Assembly: GCA_902489075.1 (NCBI GenBank)
Contig: CABTYO010000041.1
Span: 1-16,806 of the forward strand
Source: an uncultured Faecalicatena sp.
GTDB taxonomy: Bacteria; Bacillota; Clostridia; Lachnospirales; Lachnospiraceae
Length of the DNA stretch: 16,806 bases
Direction of reading: 5' to 3'
Position 1 is the stretch's first letter; every line of letters starts with the position of its first letter. This document shows positions 7,358 to 15,154 of this stretch, piece after piece. The position numbers and the translations under genes are program-made. Below the pieces are notes generated by a model. That model ran no database searches and had not been told where the DNA came from. It worked only from the letters and a program-made list of their open reading frames with translations.

Positions 7358-9010
7358 TTACTGCTGCAAAGCTCCTACCAGTGTTGGAACGAGCTGTTTC
7401 TTTCTGGATACAACGCCTTTTAGCAGCAGGTCATCTGTGTCTTCTCTCAGATCATATGCAGAAATCACCTTGGAACGCGCATCCAGTCCGCAGCAAAGGA
7501 GTTCGGAAGACTCTGTTACGATATTGGTCAGCATAAAGAAAATCATGTCGAGCCTGTGTGACTTTCTCGCTTTCTCCATATGAGGCAGGACAGTTGCCTT
7601 GATTTCTTTGAGTTCTTCCGTACTCATTGCATTGACCTGTCCTACACCAATCACAATCTCGTTGACAGTAAACTGCTTGAAATCGAGGAAAATGATTTCC
7701 TCCGGTGTCTTGCCTTTCAGATTGCTTCCTGCATTGAACATCTCCAGAGCCAGTTCTTCAATATCAACCCTGGCAATCTCCGCCAGCTTCTTCGCTGATG
7801 CCTCATCCAGCGGGGTACAGGTCGGTGAGCGGAACATCAATGTATCGGAAATGATTGCGGAACAAAGGAGTGCCGCTGTCTCCGGGTCTACCTCCACACA
7901 TTCCTCCTGATACATCTGATAAATGATCGTCGCAGTACATCCCACGGGCTGATTTCTGAAAAATACCGGACCCATGGTCTCGATACTGCTGAGTCTGTGG
8001 TGATCGATGATCTCCAGCACATCAGCCTCCTCAATACCATCGACCGCCTGGTTCTTCTCATTGTGGTCTACCAGAATCACCTGCTTCTTCCTGCTGTTCA
8101 GCAATCTTCGTCTGGAGATAAATCCCAGAAAGTTCCCTTTATTATCTACGATCGGGAAATCACGGAAACGCTTATGTGCCATAACATCTTTGACATCATC
8201 CACATAATCACGCATCTTAAATGTGACCAGTCCGTCCTTTGTCATAAAATGCCTTACCGGGATACTCTGGTTGATCTGTCTTGCCACAGTAAACGTATCA
8301 TGAGGCGTACTGATGATTACAATCTCCTTTTCCCTCGCCTGCTCAATAATATCATCGGCAATCTCTGCCCCCTGGCACACAACCATGCAGGCTACATTCA
8401 AATCCACTGCGCACTGCTGTGCCTCTTTCCTGTTCCCCAGAATGACCAGGTCGTCCTTTTCCACAAAATCCGCCAGAAGGTCACGGCTGGATGCAGCTAC
8501 ACATACTTTTCCTTTCAGAAGGTAGCTGTGGTCATTTCCTATCACGACTCTGCCGCCTATGGTCGTCGCAATATTACGGTACTGTGTCCTTGCCGTTGAA
8601 AGGATCGCACTGTCATAAACATCCATATAGGAGGTCGCGATATCACCGATGGTGATCAGTCCTTCCAGCCTTCCCTCCCTTGTAACAGGCAGGGTCTTAA
8701 TATTCAGCTCCTTCATCCTTGCCCAGGCTGTCTTAATAGAAACACTTCCACTGAGTCCCTCCACTTTTCGCAGGTCCACATCCTTCACCTGGACGCGCAG
8801 GTCTGAAAGGAGTGCCGGCGCTTTCACGCCAAAACGCTCCAGCACATACTGTGTCTCCTCATTGAGCTGGCCGGCACGCCGGGGAGTATACTCTTCTCCC
8901 GTCAGTTTACTTTTCAGCCTGGCATAAGCAATTGCCGAGCAGATGGAATCTGTATCAGGATTCTTGTGCCCCACTACATAAACTTTTCTTTTATTTACTC
9001 CATTATCCAT
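7358..9010 (-). CDS. ppaC: Manganese-dependent family II inorganic pyrophosphatase with CBS-DRTGG-CBS regulatory insert
   Basis: Hydrolyses pyrophosphate to phosphate in the cytoplasm, pulling biosynthetic reactions forward. The 550-residue protein carries the DHH-family catalytic motifs split around an insert. The N-terminal metal site is GHKNPDTDS (14-22). After the insert come VDHN (314-317), the DHH triad IIDHH (334-338), SDT (388-390), and a DHHA2 domain ending with SRKKQLVPTL (535-544). Between about 70 and 305 lie a CBS domain, a DRTGG-like domain (about 140-248) and a second CBS domain. Classical family II enzymes are about 310 residues; this longer class, known from Clostridium perfringens, is regulated by adenine nucleotides and activated by diadenosine polyphosphates (family knowledge). 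An AAAGGGTGA ribosome site precedes the ATG. It diverges from the S1-domain gene. The symbol follows common usage for family II enzymes. Confidence 0.93.
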   Translation of the reverse strand: MDNGVNKRKVYVVGHKNPDTDSICSAIAYARLKSKLTGEEYTPRRAGQLNEETQYVLERFGVKAPALLSDLRVQVKDVDLRKVEGLSGSVSIKTAWARMKELNIKTLPVTREGRLEGLITIGDIATSYMDVYDSAILSTARTQYRNIATTIGGRVVIGNDHSYLLKGKVCVAASSRDLLADFVEKDDLVILGNRKEAQQCAVDLNVACMVVCQGAEIADDIIEQAREKEIVIISTPHDTFTVARQINQSIPVRHFMTKDGLVTFKMRDYVDDVKDVMAHKRFRDFPIVDNKGNFLGFISRRRLLNSRKKQVILVDHNEKNQAVDGIEEADVLEIIDHHRLSSIETMGPVFFRNQPVGCTATIIYQMYQEECVEVDPETAALLCSAIISDTLMFRSPTCTPLDEASAKKLAEIARVDIEELALEMFNAGSNLKGKTPEEIIFLDFKQFTVNEIVIGVGQVNAMSTEELKEIKATVLPHMEKARKSHRLDMIFFMLTNIVTESSELLCCGLDARSKVISAYDLREDTDDLLLKGVVSRKKQLVPTLVGALQQ

Positions 9011-9089
9011 ATAAAATCACCCTTTATTTTCCATTGATTTACTAGTAGCTTGCCATTTTTTCAGGAATTCGTCAACCCAATTTTCAAGA

Positions 9090-9118
9090 TTGGTTGTTTT
9101 TTATGGGAAACATATGAT
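9090..9118 (+). promoter_or_regulatory. Candidate promoter of the S1-domain gene
   Basis: TTGGTT at 9090-9095, a 17-bp spacer, and TATGAT at 9113-9118 within the run TATGATATACTAG. Transcription would start near 9125, leaving an unusually long leader of about 100 nt before the ATG at 9226. Confidence 0.55.
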
Positions 9119-9131
9119 ATACTAGACACAT

Positions 9132-9196
9132 ACCGTTTTGCAGCCCGCATGGCTCGTTCCTAAAACATTATCATGTGGCTGCGGTGTGGTTCACAC
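9132..9196 (+). promoter_or_regulatory. Structured 5' leader of the S1-domain gene
   Basis: The predicted leader contains a long-range stem GCAGCC (9140-9145) / GGCTGC (9177-9182), which ACCG (9132-9135) / CGGT (9182-9185) could replace or extend. A small hairpin GTGTG-gtt-CACAC follows at 9184-9196. The ribosome site TGAGGTG (9214-9220) lies outside both. It matches no riboswitch class I recognise; autoregulation by the S1 protein is a guess. Confidence 0.3.
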
Positions 9197-9225
9197 GAAT
9201 TAAAAAGATAAGTTGAGGTGCTACG

Positions 9226-9921
9226 ATGAGTGAAGAAATGAGAACAGAAGAATTACAGACAAACGAAGAACCTGTTGAGACAATGGCTGACTATGAGGAT
9301 CATTTTGATGATGCCAACCCATGGAACCGGGTTCTTGACTACATGGAAAAGAAGACAATCCTGCCTGTTAAAGTAGAGGGAATCGTGAACGGCGGCGCGA
9401 TCGCCATGGTAGAAGGATTACGCGGATTCATCCCTGCATCCAAGCTTTCCCTTTCATATATTGAGGATTTGGAGACTTATCTGTTACAGGATATCGAAGT
9501 CCGTGTCATTGATGTTGACCAGGCTAACAACCGTCTCGTATTATCTGCACGCGAGATTTTAAAGGAAAAGGAACAGCAGGCACGCGCAGAGCAGATTGCG
9601 AACATTAAGATCGGAACTGTGATGGAAGGAACTGTTGAGACGCTCCAGAACTACGGCGCATTCGTAAAGTTAGAGAACGGACTGTCCGGTCTGGTGCACA
9701 TTTCCCAGATTTCACAGAAGAGAATCAAGACTCCTGGTGAAGTTCTGAAAGCTGGCGATACTGTGAAGGTGAAAGTGATCGGCATCAAAGATGGAAAGAT
9801 CAGCCTGAGCATGAAGGCCCTGGAAGAAGTTCAGGAAGAAGTGGAAGAAAAGGTTGAGATTCCGAAGAGCGAGAATATCGGAACAAGCCTGGGAGATCTC
9901 TTTAAGAATATTAAGCTGTAA
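9226..9921 (+). CDS. Protein with two S1 RNA-binding domains (RpsA-like)
   Basis: A cytoplasmic 231-residue protein with two S1/OB-fold domains, at about residues 44-109 and 127-197. The second is canonical (GTVMEGTVETLQNYGAFV, then LVHISQIS, ending KISLSMKAL). The first is divergent in its opening but keeps GLRGFIPASKLS and the closing RLVLSAREIL. An acidic N-terminal tail (about 1-30) and a Glu-rich linker after the second domain flank them. Bacterial ribosomal protein S1 has four to six such domains, so this is a short relative, of a type common in Clostridia and often annotated as S1-like. It presumably binds mRNA or ribosomes; a role in translation initiation is inference. The ribosome site TGAGGTG gives the start. 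Acidic tails of this kind are typical of the group. It ends at a strong bidirectional terminator. Confidence 0.88.
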   Translation: MSEEMRTEELQTNEEPVETMADYEDHFDDANPWNRVLDYMEKKTILPVKVEGIVNGGAIAMVEGLRGFIPASKLSLSYIEDLETYLLQDIEVRVIDVDQANNRLVLSAREILKEKEQQARAEQIANIKIGTVMEGTVETLQNYGAFVKLENGLSGLVHISQISQKRIKTPGEVLKAGDTVKVKVIGIKDGKISLSMKALEEVQEEVEEKVEIPKSENIGTSLGDLFKNIKL

Positions 9922-9968
9922 TATTTCTGACTTTGTAAAGATATTAGTCTTGCAGTAAAATAAAAAGA

Positions 9969-10013
9969 ACCGCAGAGTGTCCTTTCATGAAGGCTCTGCG
10001 GTCTTCTTTTTTA
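9969..10013. terminator. Bidirectional intrinsic terminator shared by the S1-domain and Mrp genes
   Basis: A perfect 9-bp stem, ACCGCAGAG (9969-9977) / CTCTGCGGT (9994-10002), with extra CCTT/AAGG pairing inside the loop. On the plus strand it is followed by CTTCTTTTTTATT; on the minus strand by TCTTTTTATTTTA. It lies about 50 bp after the S1 stop and about 80 bp after the mrp stop, so it can end both convergent transcripts. Confidence 0.85.
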
Positions 10014-10028
10014 TTCAATGCATCAAAG

Positions 10029-10067
10029 ATGCCATACCACAGCTTCTCGCCTGCTATGGTATGGCAT
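10029..10067. repeat. 11-bp inverted repeat downstream of the Mrp-like gene
   Basis: Perfect stem ATGCCATACCA (10029-10039) / TGGTATGGCAT (10057-10067) with a 17-nt loop, 16 bp past the Mrp stop. Neither strand has a strong T-run after it. It may be a 3'-end stabilising hairpin or a weak terminator backed up by the stronger one at 9969. Confidence 0.6.
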
Positions 10068-10083
10068 TTCCTACACTTTTATA

Positions 10084-10911
10084 TTACAGCTCAATATCCT
10101 TTAAGTAAGGATTCTCAGTCTCATAGAACTTCTCAGCCTCGACAGCCTCTGCGATCTTCGTATCAATCGGCATCTTTCCGAGAACCGGAACGCCGAGTTC
10201 TGCTGCGATCTCATCAATATGGCTCTCACCAAATACCTTGATCTCTTTGCCGCAGTCAGGACATTTCAGATAGCTGTAGTTCTCAACAACACCAAGAACC
10301 GGAATATTCATCTGCTTTGCCATGTTATATGCTTTCTTCACGATCATCTGTACCAGATCCTGAGGGGATGTCACGATGACAACGCCGTCTACCGGAAGTG
10401 ACTGGAATACAGTCAGCGGCACATCGCCGGTTCCAGGAGGCATGTCCACGAACAAGTAGTCAATATCTCCCCACATAACATCTGTCCAGAACTGTGTTAC
10501 TACGCCTGAGATGACCGGACCTCTCCAGATAACAGGAGTATCTTCATCTTCCAGTAACAGGTTGACAGACATAATTCTTGTCTCATCCTTTGCGATACAA
10601 GGGAACATGCCTTCTTCGCTGCCTTTTGCTGTCTCGTGGATTCCGTACATCTTCGGGATGGACGGTCCTGTAATATCCGCATCCAGGATTCCGACTGTAT
10701 ATCCTTTTTCGCGCATCATTCTAGCGAGGGATGCTGTCACAAGAGACTTACCTACACCACCTTTACCGCTGATTACGCCGATTACTTTCTTTACCTGTGA
10801 GTACTTGTTGCCCGGAACTCTAAAGTCCTCTTTCTTGCTCTCACATGAACCTGCATGCGCACATCCTGCACAGGATTCTTCGCTGCATCCATTGCTGCAT
10901 TCTTCTGCCAT
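10084..10911 (-). CDS. Mrp/NBP35-type P-loop ATPase, iron-sulfur cluster carrier
   Basis: A 275-residue cytoplasmic P-loop NTPase of the Mrp/NBP35 family, which holds and transfers [4Fe-4S] clusters to target enzymes. The deviant Walker A SGKGGVGKS is at residues 48-56, with the switch region DADITGPSIPKM near 77-88 and the DMPPGTGD motif at 156-163. The C-terminal cluster-bridging pair CPDC is at 217-220. The N-terminal extension is rich in cysteine: C5, C9, C14, C17 and C23, of which C14-x2-C17-x5-C23 matches the last three ligands of the eukaryotic NBP35 N-terminal cluster site. An AGAAGG ribosome site precedes the ATG. It converges with the S1-domain gene and stands alone, apparently not in an Fe-S assembly operon. 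The symbol mrp is often used for such proteins but is not distinctive. Confidence 0.93.
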   Translation of the reverse strand: MAEECSNGCSEESCAGCAHAGSCESKKEDFRVPGNKYSQVKKVIGVISGKGGVGKSLVTASLARMMREKGYTVGILDADITGPSIPKMYGIHETAKGSEEGMFPCIAKDETRIMSVNLLLEDEDTPVIWRGPVISGVVTQFWTDVMWGDIDYLFVDMPPGTGDVPLTVFQSLPVDGVVIVTSPQDLVQMIVKKAYNMAKQMNIPVLGVVENYSYLKCPDCGKEIKVFGESHIDEIAAELGVPVLGKMPIDTKIAEAVEAEKFYETENPYLKDIEL

Positions 10912-11063
10912 ATCAATCTACCTTCTCTTTCTATAATAGTAAATTTCAAAAAATGGAATCTGCCCGGATGGCACGATCCGTTTTTTATTATATCACAAAT
11001 TCCAATTTCATTAAAGCCTTGGCTTGGGATTTCATCTATCAATTCTCCCTGCAATTTTATCTG

Positions 11064-11279
11064 TCAACTATTTCCTTCGTCTTTCATCCTCAGCATCCGG
11101 CAATATTTCTCATCCCCGATCAGTACCCGTTTCCCCTGGAACGCAAATCCATACTTTCGAATCCTGTCTTCCGGTATCCCTTTTGCAATGAGAATCGTCT
11201 CATACTTTTTCTCGGTGATCTGCCTTAGCGCTTTTTCTACGGTGTCAGTCAGAGATTTTTCTTCATCAGAATCCTGCAT
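11064..11279 (-). pseudogene. C-terminal remnant of a PD-(D/E)XK nuclease-domain protein (AAA-ATPase-like/DUF1703 type)
   Basis: A 71-codon open frame whose product matches, from memory, only the C-terminal end of the large AAA-ATPase-like proteins that carry a PD-(D/E)XK nuclease domain and occur in many copies in Lachnospiraceae and Bacteroides. Markers are ALRQITEKKY, then IAKGIPEDRIRKYGFAFQGK and VLIG. The ATPase part and the nuclease core (roughly 450 residues in full-length members) are missing. An in-frame TGA lies two codons before the first ATG, and the MATE gene ends 31 bp upstream, so no room remains for the rest. It is best read as a relic of a deleted gene. An expressed small protein cannot be excluded, but no clear ribosome site precedes the ATG. 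Confidence 0.6.
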
Positions 11280-11309
11280 TGCTCAATTCCTGCACGACCC
11301 AATCTCACA

Positions 11310-12701
11310 TTACTCCATTTCACGCGTAATATCCCTGATCCACTTGTAACTCCGATACCGCAGTGAACTGATCGGCACTTTGAGTAATTCGTCGCACATG
11401 AGGATCATATACACGACCGGGACGCTTAATTTGAACACGAATGCGGCAATCCACCCACAGAGAATCGATCCGCCCCACATGGTCGAGACATCCAGGATCA
11501 GCCCGAACCGGGTGTCGCCGCCGGACCGGAAGACGCCCACGATCATGGTCGTATTATACGCCTGTGCAATCACAAAATAGGACATGACAAAGAACATGAA
11601 TCTTAAGTACTCCTTCGCCGCACCTGACAGGGACATAAACGCAGTCGCAATCGGTGATGCAATCAGGATCAGCGCGCCGCCGAGAACTCCCATCACAACA
11701 CTGAGGACCAGGAAACGCTTTGCATATGCTTTGGCATGCTCCAGCTTCTTTTCCCCGATCGTCTTGCCCAGATAGATCGCCGTGGCGCTGGACAGTCCGA
11801 ATGTCACGACCGTCGCCAGCTGTCTCGCCACCTGTGCTACGGAATTGGCCGCCACAGCCGCGCTTCCCATGTGCCCCAGGATTGCAGTGTTGGCTGCTGT
11901 CCCAAGGCCCCACATGACCTCATTCATCACGACAGGAAGGGCATAACGCAGAAAATCCTGCACCAGCGGCTTATCTGTCCTGAGAAAATACTGGATTCTG
12001 AATTTGATATCTTTATTAAACAATCTGGCATAACCGAACACAAGGATCAGTTCTACAACCCTTGCAATCAGTGTTCCCAGCGCCGCACCCTGTATTCCCA
12101 TGGCCGGGCATCCGAGGAGACCGAAGATGAAGACCGCATTCAGGATCACATTAACGATCAGAGACACCAGATACACAACCGTTGCCACGACCACCCGCTC
12201 CACGCTTCGCATCACATACAAATATACCTGCGTAATTCCCATCAGTATATAGGAAAATGCTACGATTCGAAGATACAGGATTCCCTGATCGATAACAGCC
12301 GGATCATTCGTAAAAATTCTCATAAGCAGCCCCGGAATCACCAATGCCGCGATCATAAAGATCGCTGTGACAGCAATCGCCGCTTTCATCCCAAGAGCCA
12401 GGATCTTCTCGATGGCCTTCCTATCCCCTTTTCCCCAGTACTGGGCCGTCAGCACCGTTGCGCCTGAGGTCAGCCCGAATAAAAAGAGGACCATGATATA
12501 CTGCACCTGTCCCGCGAGGGAAGCACCGGAGAGAGCCGTCTCCCCCACTTTTCCCAGCATAATGACATCCGCCGCAGTCACTCCCACATTGATCAGGTTC
12601 TGCAGCGCCATGGGGATAACTAGTGCAAATACGCTTTTGTAAAACTTTCCCCAGTTGATATCTAATTCATTTGTCTTGTGTACTCTGCCTCTCCCAAACA
12701 T
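11310..12701 (-). CDS. MATE family efflux transporter, full length
   Basis: A complete 463-residue MATE exporter of the inner membrane with about twelve hydrophobic segments in two lobes. Lobe 1 opens with VFALVIPMALQNLINVGVTA and contains LFLFGLTSGATVLTAQYWG. Lobe 2 contains ALPVVMNEVMWGLGTAANTA, AANSVAQVARQL and the FGLSSATAIYLGKTIGE stretch. It differs clearly from the MATE protein at the left edge, so the two are distant paralogues, not a recent duplication. The N-terminus is basic (FGRGRVHK). The gene has its own upstream gap of about 170 bp that contains the terminator of the preceding ABC operon, suggesting independent transcription. The substrate cannot be predicted. Confidence 0.93.
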   Translation of the reverse strand: MFGRGRVHKTNELDINWGKFYKSVFALVIPMALQNLINVGVTAADVIMLGKVGETALSGASLAGQVQYIMVLFLFGLTSGATVLTAQYWGKGDRKAIEKILALGMKAAIAVTAIFMIAALVIPGLLMRIFTNDPAVIDQGILYLRIVAFSYILMGITQVYLYVMRSVERVVVATVVYLVSLIVNVILNAVFIFGLLGCPAMGIQGAALGTLIARVVELILVFGYARLFNKDIKFRIQYFLRTDKPLVQDFLRYALPVVMNEVMWGLGTAANTAILGHMGSAAVAANSVAQVARQLATVVTFGLSSATAIYLGKTIGEKKLEHAKAYAKRFLVLSVVMGVLGGALILIASPIATAFMSLSGAAKEYLRFMFFVMSYFVIAQAYNTTMIVGVFRSGGDTRFGLILDVSTMWGGSILCGWIAAFVFKLSVPVVYMILMCDELLKVPISSLRYRSYKWIRDITREME

Positions 12702-12765
12702 GACTTCTTTCCATACCCTTCCTTTATTGTAAAAATACTGTAAAATCCAAGTCTTTTATAACCTT

Positions 12766-12799
12766 AGAAAAGATGTTCTCTGCAGCTGCAAAGAACACC
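12766..12799 (-). terminator. Intrinsic terminator of the ABC exporter operon
   Basis: A near-perfect palindrome at 12772-12799 gives, on the minus strand, a 12-bp stem (GGTGTTCTTTGC / GCAGAGAACATC, two G-T pairs) with an AGCT tetraloop, followed by TTTTCT. It lies about 75 bp past the stop of the last permease gene and about 70 bp ahead of the MATE start. Confidence 0.75.
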
Positions 12800-12872
12800 T
12801 TCCACATAAGGATATTAACATATATTTTCCCAAAGGTACAGAGGTTTAGTGACAAGATTTTCAATCACATTT

Positions 12873-14027
12873 TTACTGAATCCCGAATCTCTGTCTTTTC
12901 CCCACGACCATCGCCACGCACAGAATCGCCACCGCGAACACAAGCTGAATTCCGAACGCCTGGAAGATTTCCACCCGGATACTTCCTGTGACCGTTCCAA
13001 ATTCGGACAGCATCACGTTAATCTTCTCATACCAGTACACCGGCAGGAACTGCGCCACCATTTTCACGCCCTTTCCCATCACTTCCATAGGGACAAATAC
13101 GCCGCACAGAAAGCCCATTCCAAGGGAAAGTGTATTCACGATCCCATTCAGTGCATTGATACTGTTGGTCAGCATTCCAACCAGGTAAGACATTGCCAGG
13201 GCCACGACCATCATAATAAAGGCATTCAGCATATAGTACAGAATTCCTTCGCTGCTCATGAGTTCCTCTCCATACAAAACGAATCCTCCCGCAATACTGA
13301 TTCCAAACAGGATAATGCCAAACAGAAACGCCGCCAGCAAAGCTTCCAGATTCTGCCGCTGTACGGAAACAGCACTTGCCTGCATTCTTTTGCGGATATC
13401 TGTCTTATGGAACGCTGACAGGATATTCCCGAGCACATAGCACAGAATATTGATCATCATATATGGAATGAACCGGTAGTAATAATTATATCCGGGAATC
13501 ACTCCTGCATTGCCGCTCTCATCCAGCATAGTGACTTTTGGCTTTTCTTTCACATTGACTGCCTTCACGGTCTCTTCCACCGTATACCCTGCCGCATAAT
13601 AGGTTTTCGCACTGTTTAAAAAGCTGTTGATCTGCTGGTCCACATAAAAACTTGTATAAGAACCAGGAATCTTAGTGACAGAAAGTTTTTCATCCTGCAT
13701 CAGACATTTCTCTTCAAAACCTTCCGGAACCTTTACAATATATTGTATATTCTGATAAAAGAGGTTTTCCTGCAGTTTCTTTTTATCATTCTCCATGGGA
13801 ATCACCTCATGGTACTTTTTCAGATATTCCTGAAGTCCCTGAGCCAGGCTGCCTCCATCCTCGTCCACAAATCCGATTTTCACGCTTTCTGCCTGATACA
13901 CCCCGTCCATACTCTGCCTTGTGGATGCCTGGATCATGAGGGTGATGGCAAAGAAAATACCCATGTACAGAAGAATGATCGGCATATTTTGTTTCATAAT
14001 TTTAAGATACCCTTTAAATACTGTCAT
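12873..14027 (-). CDS. ABC-2 type exporter permease, second subunit
   Basis: A 384-residue inner-membrane permease of the ABC-2 superfamily. One membrane helix near residues 14-32 (MPIILLYMGIFFAITLMI) is followed by a large extracytoplasmic domain (about 33-185). Five or six further helices fill the C-terminal half, including LAMSYLVGMLTNSINALNGI and a GFLCGVFVPMEVMG stretch. This one-plus-five layout fits exporters of drugs, peptides or lipids. The ATG overlaps the end of the preceding permease gene by 14 bp, and AGGAGG sits just before it, so the two are translationally coupled. It is the last gene of the operon and is followed by a terminator. The two permeases probably form a heterodimer with two copies of the ATPase (inference). 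The substrate is not readable from sequence. Confidence 0.9.
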   Translation of the reverse strand: MTVFKGYLKIMKQNMPIILLYMGIFFAITLMIQASTRQSMDGVYQAESVKIGFVDEDGGSLAQGLQEYLKKYHEVIPMENDKKKLQENLFYQNIQYIVKVPEGFEEKCLMQDEKLSVTKIPGSYTSFYVDQQINSFLNSAKTYYAAGYTVEETVKAVNVKEKPKVTMLDESGNAGVIPGYNYYYRFIPYMMINILCYVLGNILSAFHKTDIRKRMQASAVSVQRQNLEALLAAFLFGIILFGISIAGGFVLYGEELMSSEGILYYMLNAFIMMVVALAMSYLVGMLTNSINALNGIVNTLSLGMGFLCGVFVPMEVMGKGVKMVAQFLPVYWYEKINVMLSEFGTVTGSIRVEIFQAFGIQLVFAVAILCVAMVVGKRQRFGIQ

Positions 14028-15144
14028 AACGTTCCCTCCTGACCACCAGAAATGAGCCTGTTGTCAGCACTGCCGACAGGATGACCAGTGTCACCACATT
14101 CCGCATATACCGCCCCGGATCATCATACACATTGATACAGTAAAATGCATCCGCGATCAATGCTGCAGGATTGATCCGGTTGATAATCGGGAAGTTTCTC
14201 TCCACGACATCCTTCATATTTCCATTCATCAGGCCTGCCAGGAAACTGGTTACCATAGAGATTCCGAGAATGATTGCGATCTTCACGCCCTCTCCCATCT
14301 TTCCGATACTGCTGATAAAAATTCCCATAGAGACTCCGATCATACATCCCACAAAGGATACGAGCAGCATCCGGGGCATTTCTCCGGTAAATTCCTGATG
14401 AAGTCCGTAGCGCAGATACAAAATCAGAATCACAACATTGATAAAATGAAGGCCGAATGCCGTCAGCATTTCCGACAGGATCAGCTTCATCTTATGGGTC
14501 GGCGTCACACATCTCCTTGCTGCCAGAGCGGTCAGGTTAGCCTGCAGTGTCATCGCCGAGCCAAACCCGATAAAACAGCCATACATACATGCCATCGCGA
14601 TCAGCGCATAGAAAAGGGACACGTTGCTGTTCGTTGTCTTTCCTCCCAGGGAAACCTGTTCTACCAGTTCCTCATAATTTTCCAGCTGCTTTGCGGCCGC
14701 TTTCAGCCCCTCTGGATGGTCTGCCGCGATATTTTCCATCGTCGCTTTTGCCTCCTCATAGCTTTCCAGAAGAGACTGCAGGATGCTTTCTTTCATCCCG
14801 ACTCCGCCTACTGTCAATGACGGTGTCTTTCCTGCATAAAAGATCCCGGCTGCTTTTTTATCTTCCAGAGCCTCCAGGGCGTCCTTTTCTTTCATTTCTT
14901 TGATACGGATCAGCCTGGTATCGTCCGATTCCACCCCTTCCAGAAACTCCAGAAATGCCTCATCTGCCTCCTTATCCTGTGATGTCACAACTGCCACCGG
15001 CACAGTCTCGAAGCTGGCCTCATCTGCTTTCCCGAAGGAAACCTGAAAAAATGTCGCCAGAATCAAAGGGAAAATCAGCGGCCAGAATATTTCGTTAAAA
15101 TTCCTCAGCTTCACTTTCACGTCATATTTCATTAAATGTAACAT
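14014..15144 (-). CDS. ABC-2 type exporter permease, first subunit
   Basis: A 376-residue ABC-2 permease with the same plan as its downstream partner. A membrane helix lies near residues 20-36 (FWPLIFPLILATFFQV), then an extracytoplasmic domain with Glu- and Lys-rich helical stretches (about 37-170), then about five helices (for example FYALIAMACMYGCFIGFGSA, and IAIILGISMVTSFLAGLMNG, which precedes INRINPAALIADAFY). The PAALIADAFY region is common near the end of ABC-2 permeases. The ATG follows TAGGAGG, in which the TAG is the stop of the ATPase gene, giving a 10-bp gap and tight coupling. It overlaps the next permease by 14 bp. Confidence 0.9.
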   Translation of the reverse strand: MLHLMKYDVKVKLRNFNEIFWPLIFPLILATFFQVSFGKADEASFETVPVAVVTSQDKEADEAFLEFLEGVESDDTRLIRIKEMKEKDALEALEDKKAAGIFYAGKTPSLTVGGVGMKESILQSLLESYEEAKATMENIAADHPEGLKAAAKQLENYEELVEQVSLGGKTTNSNVSLFYALIAMACMYGCFIGFGSAMTLQANLTALAARRCVTPTHKMKLILSEMLTAFGLHFINVVILILYLRYGLHQEFTGEMPRMLLVSFVGCMIGVSMGIFISSIGKMGEGVKIAIILGISMVTSFLAGLMNGNMKDVVERNFPIINRINPAALIADAFYCINVYDDPGRYMRNVVTLVILSAVLTTGSFLVVRRERYDSI

Positions 15145-15154
15145 AGGTCCCCTC

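Noticed and set aside
7997..8599. A 200-codon plus-strand frame
   Set aside because: Antisense of the pyrophosphatase insert region, with many His and Cys residues typical of antisense frames and no recognisable domain.
10965..10986. CGGAT/ATCCG hairpin followed by six T residues on the plus strand
   Set aside because: Only a 5-bp stem, and no plus-strand gene ends upstream of it; it lies in the upstream region of the minus-strand Mrp gene. Probably chance.
11736..12467. A 243-codon plus-strand frame
   Set aside because: Antisense of the second MATE gene; hydrophilic, His/Arg/Gln-rich translation typical of the complement of a membrane protein gene.
12849..13418. A 189-codon plus-strand frame rich in His and Gln
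   Set aside because: Antisense of the ABC permease gene and terminator gap; no ribosome site or family signature.
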